A stretch of 5,209 bases of DNA from CAZTLI01 sp964614375. Its GTDB lineage: Bacteria; Chloroflexota; Anaerolineae; Aggregatilineales; Phototrophicaceae. The notes beneath the pieces were generated by a model. That model saw only the letters and a program-made list of their open reading frames with translations, had not been told where the DNA came from and made no database searches. Of the stretch, positions 1 to 5,209 are shown one piece after another. The stretch's first letter is position 1. The number at the start of each line of letters is the position of its first letter. A program made the translations under genes and the position numbers. Location of the stretch: contig CAZTLI010000397.1 of the NCBI GenBank assembly GCA_964614375.1, positions 1 to 5,209 on the forward strand. Direction: 5' to 3'.

Positions 1-11
1 ATAGGCCTGAC

Positions 12-2282
12 ATGACACAAGAGAATCGAGTATCACAACGGCGAAAAGGCCAGACAATGGCGGAGTTTGCCATCATACTGCCAATTTTGTTGCTGGTGCT
101 TTTTGGACTTATCGAGTTTGCCCGTATGTTTCAAGCATGGGTCGTCCTGCAAAACTCGGCACGTACTGCGGTACGCCTTGCGATTACCGGTCAGTATTTT
201 GATGATCGGTATAATATCGACGACATCGTCGGTTGCGAGCAAGAGACATTTCCGGCAGATAATCGTGGTTTATTCCAGACTGCGGTCGCACCATCTGATC
301 CGCAATATCGGATAGATTATTATACCGGTGGCAGCGAGAGTTTATTTGCCACCTGGTATGATGGCGTCAATTGTGATCCGGGTAACGAAAATCATCAGCA
401 GATGCGGCGCGATATTCTCCGTATCGTGTCTATTTATGAAGAGGCCCGCCGCGGGGCCGCGGGACTGGCGATTGAACGGACACAGGTATCGCCGAATGCA
501 GTGAGCGTCGCCAATTATCTGTATCAGATTTGGAACGAGCCAATGCCACGCTCCAATCAGCGCAGTTGGTTCGACGTGACGATTTGCAGTTCGCGCCCGC
601 GTATGGATGATCTGAGCGGACGGCTTGACCCGGATGTGGATGGTCGTTTCATTACCATCACCGATCTGGCCGATGTGCCCGCCGCGCCGCCTGATGCGTG
701 GCCTTATCGCACCCCGTTCTGCATGATGAATGAAATCCCCTCAGCGGCGTCGCTTGATCCGACTGTTGGTGGCCTTGACCACAGTGGTTTTCGCTGGTTG
801 GATGCGGGCGGTCCCGGCGACCGTGTGACGGTGATTGTGACGTTTAATCATCCGTTGATCACGCCACTGCCCTTCCAGGATTACATCGTGATGCAAGCAC
901 AGCGTTCGGCAGTGAATGAATCATTCCGCGCGTCGCGTGCGGTGGGTTCTATTCAGGGCAGCCAGATCAGCGCACCAACGATTGATACGCCGACGCCACT
1001 GCCCAGCCCAACGAATGTGACCGCGACGTTTACCCCGCTGCCATCGGCGACATTTACGCCAACGGCGACCGCAACTTCGACACAGCCGAATCCGTTCGAT
1101 TGTAATCTGCTGGAAGTTCGCAATGTCACGTTCAATCAGAATCGGTTCTTCATGGAATTTGCCAACGACAACTTCCAATCGACGACTTTGATGAGCGCGT
1201 GGATTGTGTGGCCCGAAGACCCGGCGCACCCGGTCAATCAGGACTATCCCAATATGTATTTGAGTGCGATGGCGCTCAATACAGAAGTTCACTGGGTAGG
1301 TAATGAACCGACATCACCTGTTAGCACCGTGACGGATGGCACATTCTTCCCGGATGCCGATCGCGAAGTGCCCGGTGAAAGTGTGCGTGCATGGAATGGT
1401 GTATTTGTGGGGCCGCCTGTTTTAGGGGCGTATATGTCGGAAGCCGACTTTGCGGGCACATCGTTTGTGTTCGATAACCCGGTAGCCGGACAACCCGACT
1501 GTACTGTTTCTTTGACCATTCTGCCGACACCCGTGCCAACAGACCCGCCGCCGGACTTTGAATCGCCGACCCCCACATTCACGCCGGACTGCGCCTCGCA
1601 GAATCTGACGGTTGAATTTGTTTCCTTCGATACATTCGGCGATGTGCGGCTGCGTGTCCGCAATAACTTCGGCGCGATTGCACCATTCACCGGGTTCAAT
1701 ATCGTCTGGCCTGCTAATCCGGGGCTGGTCTTGCAAAAGGTTGTGGTCGGCGGCTCGAATGCCGATGACATCCCGCAAATCAACCCATCAGGTACAGGGG
1801 TGATGGTCTGGCAAGGGCCGCACAGCGCACCGCCGACCAACAGCGGAGTGCATGGTACATGGATAACGGACTTCAACTTCCCGCCGTTCTCCAGTACCTT
1901 CATTCACCTTGATTTCAGCGGTACAGGCGCTGCGACACTGCCGGGTGCGTTTGGCATCGGCGCACATAACTTCAATGGCACGAACTTTACCATTGGTTGT
2001 AATGTACCGGGCGGTGGCTCGGCGACAGCATCGGGTGGTGGGCAGAGTGGCACGATCTTCCTGGCCAATAATCCAACACCAGCGCCGACGAATCCACCTG
2101 TTCCGACCAACACGCCGGGGCCAACACTCACGCCGTCGATTACCAATACGCCGCGTCCGCCAACATTCACATGGACTCCGCGTCCGACCAATACACCAGC
2201 GCCGCCAACCAACACGCCGGTGGTTCAGCCGACACCAACGGCAACCTTGCCGGGTGTGGGTGGTGTGGGTGGCTCGGACTAA
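12..2282 (+). CDS. TadE-like pseudopilin with long Thr/Pro-spaced extracellular region
   Basis: TadE-family proteins are minor pseudopilins of Tad/Flp pilus systems, processed by a prepilin peptidase and held in the membrane by one N-terminal helix. The start of this 756-residue protein fits that. A short basic leader ends at Gly13, followed by QTMAEF with Glu18 at +5 of the predicted cut, then a hydrophobic helix at about 20-40. Residues 41-312 form the TadE-type region and end in an 'NESFRASR' segment typical of Chloroflexota members. After it come a Thr/Pro stalk (322-361), a beta-rich module (362-502), a short stalk (503-526), a second related module (527-665), a Gly-rich stretch and a final Thr/Pro stalk (687-746). 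There is no LPXTG motif or C-terminal anchor. Eight cysteines (75, 121, 192, 237, 364, 497, 527, 663) all lie outside the membrane. It is far longer than ordinary TadE proteins, so it may be an adhesive or wall-spanning variant. The start is supported by leader length and by an ATGA context, but the frame is open to the window edge and only a weak AGG precedes it. Confidence 0.85.
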   Translation: MTQENRVSQRRKGQTMAEFAIILPILLLVLFGLIEFARMFQAWVVLQNSARTAVRLAITGQYFDDRYNIDDIVGCEQETFPADNRGLFQTAVAPSDPQYRIDYYTGGSESLFATWYDGVNCDPGNENHQQMRRDILRIVSIYEEARRGAAGLAIERTQVSPNAVSVANYLYQIWNEPMPRSNQRSWFDVTICSSRPRMDDLSGRLDPDVDGRFITITDLADVPAAPPDAWPYRTPFCMMNEIPSAASLDPTVGGLDHSGFRWLDAGGPGDRVTVIVTFNHPLITPLPFQDYIVMQAQRSAVNESFRASRAVGSIQGSQISAPTIDTPTPLPSPTNVTATFTPLPSATFTPTATATSTQPNPFDCNLLEVRNVTFNQNRFFMEFANDNFQSTTLMSAWIVWPEDPAHPVNQDYPNMYLSAMALNTEVHWVGNEPTSPVSTVTDGTFFPDADREVPGESVRAWNGVFVGPPVLGAYMSEADFAGTSFVFDNPVAGQPDCTVSLTILPTPVPTDPPPDFESPTPTFTPDCASQNLTVEFVSFDTFGDVRLRVRNNFGAIAPFTGFNIVWPANPGLVLQKVVVGGSNADDIPQINPSGTGVMVWQGPHSAPPTNSGVHGTWITDFNFPPFSSTFIHLDFSGTGAATLPGAFGIGAHNFNGTNFTIGCNVPGGGSATASGGGQSGTIFLANNPTPAPTNPPVPTNTPGPTLTPSITNTPRPPTFTWTPRPTNTPAPPTNTPVVQPTPTATLPGVGGVGGSD
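975..1094 (+). repeat. Thr/Pro-rich stalk 1 of the TadE-like protein
   Basis: This stretch encodes residues 322-361, built from short TPTP, ATFTP and TATAT units. It separates the TadE-type region from the first beta-rich module. Such low-complexity spacers are common in cell-surface proteins of Chloroflexota and probably act as extended, possibly glycosylated stalks; glycosylation is inference. The codons vary between units, so it is a repeat of amino-acid composition and not an exact DNA repeat. Confidence 0.75.
1095..1517 (+). repeat. Extracellular beta-rich module A (first of two related copies)
   Basis: Residues 362-502 form a globular segment between two Thr/Pro stalks. It begins with a Cys364 motif (FDCNLLEV), has alternating hydrophobic residues typical of beta strands, a WIVWP motif at 397-401, a Trp-Val-Gly turn near 428, and ends with Cys497 (DCTVSL). 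The same order of landmarks appears in module B. Cys364 and Cys497 bracket the module and could form a disulfide joining its two ends. I can name no catalytic motif; an adhesion or structural role is inferred from position only. Confidence 0.5.
1521..1589 (+). repeat. Thr/Pro-rich stalk 2 of the TadE-like protein
   Basis: Residues 504-526 are a short proline- and threonine-rich spacer (PTPVPTDPPP, then SPTPTFTP) that joins the two beta-rich modules. It lacks predicted secondary structure and marks the domain boundary. Confidence 0.7.
1587..2006 (+). repeat. Extracellular beta-rich module B (second of two related copies)
   Basis: Residues 526-665 repeat the plan of module A: a start at Cys527 (PDCASQNL), a run of strands ending in NIVWP (563-567), a Trp-Gln-Gly turn near 600, a TDFNFPPF segment, and a closing Cys663 (FTIGCN). 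Identity to module A is low by eye, so the duplication, if real, is old. The paired terminal cysteines again suggest a disulfide closing the fold. Its function is unknown. Confidence 0.5.
2070..2249 (+). repeat. Thr/Pro-rich C-terminal stalk 3 of the TadE-like protein
   Basis: Residues 687-746 consist of degenerate units such as NPTPAPTNPP, PTNTPGP and RPTNTPAPPTNTP. It is the longest of the three stalks and lies almost at the C-terminus, followed only by a Gly/Val tail. A stalk with no domain after it is odd; it could be a wall-embedded or glycosylated tail, or the remnant of a protein that once had another module. Confidence 0.75.
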
Positions 2283-2323
2283 ACGAGACTAGCCCGTACA
2301 GGTTACGTCCAACGAAATAACAG

Positions 2324-2349
2324 AAGCCCCCAATCAACCGGGGGCTTTT
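2324..2349 (+). terminator. Rho-independent terminator between convergent genes
   Basis: The arm AAGCCCCC (2324-2331) pairs with GGGGGCTT (2340-2347), giving an 8-bp GC-rich stem with an 8-base loop. A short T-run ends at 2349, followed by a T-containing stretch. It lies 42 bases after the stop codon of the TadE-like gene and is best oriented for that gene. On the minus strand the hairpin is followed by a looser T-rich stretch (CTTCTGTTATTTC), so it may also stop the opposing operon, whose last stop codon is about 65 bases away. The 2283-2411 gap holds nothing else I can recognise. Confidence 0.8.
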
Positions 2350-2411
2350 GCGTTTCTATAGTCGGATTATCAGATGGACTGCCGTTGAACGTCTGTCGGG
2401 CGAGGTGGGCA

Positions 2412-3209
2412 TTACTTGTTGATTGGAATGCCGGCGCGTTCGAATTTGTGGCGCAGTTCTAAGTAGGTATCCCGCATCGACATTTCGAGATAGGGATACG
2501 CCAACCAGCCGTTCATCAGACCGAATAGAAATCCGGTCAACACGCGGAAAATCGGGTAGGTCTCGCGCACTTCCCATACGCTAAATGGCGGATAGCTCAA
2601 AAGTTGGCTTACGCCGTCTATGCCGATTGGCCCTAACCCCAGAATCACATATAACCACAAGGGAACGGGTCGTAAACGGCGGCGCACGGGCATAAAAATT
2701 AACAGACTGATGAACAGGCCAAAATAAATCGAGACATCGCGCTCGCATACGGCTGTTTTGTAGCCCATACGATCATTGCCGGGGAAGATGCGCGCGGCCT
2801 CCATCAACGACCTGTCAAAACCATAGGCATCGGCGCTCATCGGGCCAAATGTTGCCACAACATCGGGATGATTTTCGCTCATGTAGGCGTTGATGTCACC
2901 GGCATAATCTTCCCATGAACTGCCGCCGACGCTTATGGAGCCGCGTGGATAAACCGCCTGTTCACCGCCAATGAAAAATGAGCGAAAGCCAAATTGATGA
3001 CAGAACGGGCTGTAGAGCGAATAGATCGTCCGTCCCGGCCCTTCCAGTCCGGCGGTCATCAGCACCGGCGCGAGCACCGGGAGTATGGCGAAAATTCCTA
3101 TAAATACCGCAAGATAGCGCGGCCAATGTCGGCTGAACCCCAGCATCCACCGATTTAACCGGACTGCCGTTTTTTTGCCGCTGGATTGTTCGCTCATCAG
3201 GTCGCCCAT
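2412..3209 (-). CDS. DUF2085 family membrane protein
   Basis: This 265-residue integral membrane protein matches the DUF2085 pattern. A first helix spans about 31-53, followed by a Cys-His-Gln motif (70-72, in SPFCHQFGFRSFF), Cys-Glu-Arg at 155-157 leading into a second helix (about 160-175), and a PIGIDG motif at 194-199 with further hydrophobic segments at about 183-202 and 222-240. A loop of about 75 residues (80-154) separates the CHQ and CER motifs; from memory similar loops occur in Chloroflexota members, while many other DUF2085 proteins are more compact. The family has no established biochemical function. It is the last gene of a three-gene operon, 14 bases after the TlpA-type thioredoxin gene, so its Cys70 and Cys155 may take part in, or be clients of, thiol exchange at the membrane (inference). 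A second possible start, Met5 (3195-3197), cannot be excluded, because neither start has a strong Shine-Dalgarno sequence. Confidence 0.8.
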   Translation of the reverse strand: MGDLMSEQSSGKKTAVRLNRWMLGFSRHWPRYLAVFIGIFAILPVLAPVLMTAGLEGPGRTIYSLYSPFCHQFGFRSFFIGGEQAVYPRGSISVGGSSWEDYAGDINAYMSENHPDVVATFGPMSADAYGFDRSLMEAARIFPGNDRMGYKTAVCERDVSIYFGLFISLLIFMPVRRRLRPVPLWLYVILGLGPIGIDGVSQLLSYPPFSVWEVRETYPIFRVLTGFLFGLMNGWLAYPYLEMSMRDTYLELRHKFERAGIPINK

Positions 3210-3223
3210 TTCTAGTTGTCTGG

Positions 3224-3787
3224 TTAATCCACAAAATACGATTCAACGGCTGCGCGCAGCGTATCCATATTGACCGGGCCATAATAAACGTGTGTGATAA
3301 TGCCCTCTGGTGAAATGACGTAGGTTGATGGCTGTCCCCGCAGACGATAGGTTGTGGCGATTTGCCCTTGTTCATCTAATACAATGTCAAAGGTCAGGCC
3401 AAAGTCACGTACCCATGCGGTTATAAGTGGGACAGGTTCTGCCAGATTGACCCCAAGGATATGCAAGCCCTGTTCGCCATAATCATCATATAACGATTGC
3501 AATTCGGGCATTTCGACACGACAGGGGCCACACCACGTCGCCCAGAAATTGATAATGACCGGATTACCGCGCAGGTCATACAGCGTGATGATGTTACCGT
3601 CGAGTGTGGGGTTTGCAAAGGGTGGGGCGAGGCTGTTGACTTCGGGCGCGACAACCTGCCCGCTATCGAGTTGAAATCCGGTGTAATCGGCATGAGAGGG
3701 TAAGCCGGCCTGCAAAACAAGGATTGCGGCGATGGTCAATGCAATAATGGCTAAACTAAACAAACCTAAACGCGGAATCGGGTGCAT
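3224..3787 (-). CDS. TlpA/ResA-like extracytoplasmic thioredoxin
   Basis: This is a 187-residue thiol-disulfide oxidoreductase of the TlpA/ResA/DsbE group. These proteins act outside the cytoplasmic membrane, often reducing apocytochrome c or other protein thiols, with electrons supplied by CcdA/DsbD. A hydrophobic N-terminal segment (about 8-28) is a signal anchor or signal peptide; the Ser-His-Ala at 31-33 could be a signal peptidase I site. There is no lipobox cysteine. The thioredoxin fold covers about 52-185, with the active site WCGPC at 85-89, the following RVEMP typical of the family, and the cis-proline at Pro153 (GQPST). The only two cysteines are those of the active site. The gene starts 8 bases after the CcdA-TlpA fusion gene, with a weak GAG seven bases before the ATG, suggesting co-transcription and perhaps coupled translation. 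The likely electron donor is the upstream CcdA part. The exact client cannot be read from the sequence. Confidence 0.9.
   Translation of the reverse strand: MHPIPRLGLFSLAIIALTIAAILVLQAGLPSHADYTGFQLDSGQVVAPEVNSLAPPFANPTLDGNIITLYDLRGNPVIINFWATWCGPCRVEMPELQSLYDDYGEQGLHILGVNLAEPVPLITAWVRDFGLTFDIVLDEQGQIATTYRLRGQPSTYVISPEGIITHVYYGPVNMDTLRAAVESYFVD
3506..3550 (-). repeat. Direct repeat, copy 1 (active-site region of stand-alone TlpA)
   Basis: These 45 bases encode the stretch around the WCGPC active site and match 4081-4125 at 41 of 45 positions counted by eye, in the same orientation. Similarity falls off on both sides. The match is higher than the rest of the two thioredoxin domains would suggest. 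Confidence 0.8.
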
Positions 3788-3795
3788 ACTGGCAC

Positions 3796-5209
3796 TCAGG
3801 ATAGGGCTTCATCCAACAGTTCATTGAGTTGTTCATACAGCATGATGCCGAGATGCTGCGCGACGATGATTCCATCCACATCAAGAATCATCGTGGTGGG
3901 CTGCCCATATATCTGATACAGACCGAAACTAATCGAATCGTCGGTGTCCATCGCCAATGTGAAAGTCAGGTCAAACTCATCGCGGAAGGTCTGCACCTGT
4001 TCAACGGTATCACGGGCCGCCACGGCAACAATTGTAAAATTATCGCGTTCGCCACGTTCTTCCCAAACTTGCTGGATAATGGGCATTTCGCGGCGACAGG
4101 GGCCACACCACGTCCCCCAGAAATTTAAGACCACAACCTGTCCGTGTAAATCCCACAGGCGCACGGGTTCACCTGTATCCGTCACCGTTTCAAAATCGGG
4201 GGCGATGTCGCCAATGTCCAGGCCGACGATGGCGTCACTATCCGCCGCAAGCCCGCTTATTGTGCCGACGCCACCCGTACTTTCGCCTGTATCGTCTGTG
4301 CCGGGTGTGGTTTCGGTGTCGCCCGCATCGGTGGATGTTTCTTCCTGGGGTTGATGGTCACGCACCCGGATATTGAACGTCCGTCGTTCACCGGGTACAT
4401 AATCCTGCAAGTTGCGAATGACGACGGTATAGAGGCCGTCTATGGGCAGGGTGACGTTTTCAAAAACGAGGACGCGCGCGCCCCGTTCGACCTCACCTGT
4501 CACATCGGCTTCTAAGAGCGTTTCGCCATCTGGGGTGCGAAGTGTGACCGCAATATCGGAAGCAACAGTGGTCGCGTTGCTGATGTTGGGTGTTGGGGAT
4601 GTGGCAGTGACATCGGTGATGATAAAGACCGTGCCAAATCCGCCGACATGCACATCCACAGCCTGGCCTGCCGCGGCATCGAACACATATTCGAGCTGCC
4701 AATCCGCGCCATTAAAACCGCCGAATTCCGTATTGTTGATGGTGATGGGCGTGACTGACCCGCCGAGGCAGGGGCCAACCAACCCCAGTGGCAATGATCC
4801 TTCAAAGAATTCGACGATGCAGGTCTCAACGCGAATCGACGCATCGGCGAGTTCCCCTGTGGCAAATTGGCTGCTGAGGCTCTGCAATTGCCCACTGGCG
4901 ACCAGCAGGCCAATTATCACCAGGAAAATGCCGCTCACTAACTCAATCTTGTGAATATGCCGTTGGAGTGTTCGTAAGATGCGTTGCGCGCTATCAAGCA
5001 GCAGCGCCGTCAGGAAAAACGGAATACCCAACCCGAATACATAGGCCGCGAGAATTGGCAGCGCCTGCCCAACATTACCCGTTTGCGCGGTGACGTTGAG
5101 TACCGAGCCGTAGATGGGGCCAATACATGGTGTCCAGCCAGCCGAGAAGACAATGCCCATGAAAAACGAACCCGTTAATCCGCCTTTGCCTTCGGCTGTG
5201 AGTTCGCGG
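3796..5209 (-). CDS. CcdA/DsbD-like transmembrane protein fused to PPC-like and TlpA domains (5' end missing)
   Basis: The frame stays open to the right edge, so the N-terminus lies outside the window; the Met at 5158-5160 is internal. Residues below count from that Met. Residues 1-90 are the second half of a CcdA-type domain: a helix with the hallmark WTPCIGP (9-15, Cys12), then helices at about 32-56 and 72-90. CcdA moves electrons from cytoplasmic thioredoxin across the membrane with two buried cysteines; the partner cysteine and first helices must be upstream. Next come a segment with Cys114 and Cys131, a beta-sandwich resembling the bacterial pre-peptidase C-terminal (PPC) domain (about 154-268, with AAGQAVDVHV and LPIDGLYTVVI), an acidic Thr-rich linker (271-303), and a TlpA thioredoxin domain (about 314-454) with WCGPC at 351-355 and cis-Pro421. 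Carrier and acceptor are thus one polypeptide, with everything after the last helix expected outside the membrane. It heads the visible part of the operon; no promoter can be seen. Family calls are firm for CcdA and TlpA, moderate for PPC. Confidence 0.88.
   Translation of the reverse strand, partial: RELTAEGKGGLTGSFFMGIVFSAGWTPCIGPIYGSVLNVTAQTGNVGQALPILAAYVFGLGIPFFLTALLLDSAQRILRTLQRHIHKIELVSGIFLVIIGLLVASGQLQSLSSQFATGELADASIRVETCIVEFFEGSLPLGLVGPCLGGSVTPITINNTEFGGFNGADWQLEYVFDAAAGQAVDVHVGGFGTVFIITDVTATSPTPNISNATTVASDIAVTLRTPDGETLLEADVTGEVERGARVLVFENVTLPIDGLYTVVIRNLQDYVPGERRTFNIRVRDHQPQEETSTDAGDTETTPGTDDTGESTGGVGTISGLAADSDAIVGLDIGDIAPDFETVTDTGEPVRLWDLHGQVVVLNFWGTWCGPCRREMPIIQQVWEERGERDNFTIVAVAARDTVEQVQTFRDEFDLTFTLAMDTDDSISFGLYQIYGQPTTMILDVDGIIVAQHLGIMLYEQLNELLDEALS
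4081..4125 (-). repeat. Direct repeat, copy 2 (active-site region of the fused TlpA domain)
   Basis: This is the partner of 3506-3550. It encodes the NFWGTWCGPCRREMP region of the fusion protein. The four differences are three bases at 4091-4093 and one at 4115. Confidence 0.8.

Noticed and set aside
1289..1903. Long minus-strand open frame (204 codons) within the TadE-like gene
   Set aside because: It is antisense to a well-supported gene, low in complexity (Gly/Val/Thr runs mirroring the plus-strand composition), and resembles no protein family I know.
1904..2215. Minus-strand open frame of 103 codons under the C-terminal stalk
   Set aside because: Its Gly/Val repeats are simply the complement of the Thr/Pro codons of the stalk.
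2070..2249. Tandem DNA repeat or CRISPR-like array in the last stalk
   Set aside because: The units are irregular in length and sequence and lie within a reading frame; they repeat amino-acid composition only, with no constant repeat and spacer pattern.
3788..3795. A frameshift splitting one original gene into the fusion and the second TlpA gene
   Set aside because: Each has a complete thioredoxin domain, and the second has its own ATG and N-terminal hydrophobic signal segment, so they are two genes in an operon.
4442..4954. Plus-strand open frame (170 codons) opposite the fusion gene
   Set aside because: It lies antisense to the PPC-like and CcdA parts, which read as a continuous recognised protein; its translation is Ser/Thr/Pro-rich with no domain pattern.
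5158..5160. ATG as the true start of the CcdA-TlpA fusion
   Set aside because: The frame continues upstream for 16 further codons to the window edge with no stop, and the sequence begins inside a CcdA domain: the TPCIGP helix is normally preceded by three helices and a first cysteine.

Overview
The window most likely comes from a member of the Chloroflexota, of the Anaerolineae type. This is inferred from the style of the genes: a TadE-like protein whose extracellular part is split by Thr/Pro-rich 'PTPT/NTP' spacers, a Chloroflexota-style DUF2085 membrane protein with a long loop, and a CcdA-TlpA fusion with a threonine-rich acidic linker. No rRNA or other taxonomic marker is present, so the placement is not proven.

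Layout: two convergent transcription units meet at about 2283-2411. The left half (12-2282, plus strand) is a single large gene for a TadE-like pseudopilin. Its short leader and transmembrane stem carry about 700 residues outside the membrane: a TadE-type region, then two related beta-rich modules, separated and followed by Thr/Pro stalks. A GC-rich hairpin with a T-run (about 2324-2349) ends this gene. The right half (2412-5209, minus strand, transcribed right to left) is a tight three-gene operon. It runs from a CcdA-PPC-like-TlpA fusion (cut by the right edge of the window, so its beginning is missing), through a stand-alone membrane-anchored or secreted TlpA-family thioredoxin, to a DUF2085 membrane protein. 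The gaps are 8 and 14 bases.

Working model: the CcdA part passes reducing equivalents from the cytoplasm across the membrane through a buried cysteine pair, of which the TPC cysteine is visible here. The tethered TlpA domain and the separate TlpA protein, both with WCGPC active sites, then reduce thiols outside the membrane. Possible clients are apocytochrome c, metal-binding cysteines, or cysteines of secreted proteins. DUF2085 has no established biochemical role; its two membrane-associated cysteines and its place in the operon make a link to the same redox chain reasonable but unproven. The TadE-like protein has eight extracytoplasmic cysteines and could depend on such thiol handling, but it lies in the opposite transcription unit.

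Most unusual points: the PPC-like beta-sandwich with its own cysteine pair inserted between the CcdA and TlpA parts; a 45-base near-identical stretch shared by the two neighbouring thioredoxin genes; and the duplicated Cys-bracketed modules in the TadE-like protein. Apart from the genes, the terminator and these repeats, I saw no RNA genes, CRISPR arrays, insertion sequences or clear promoters.
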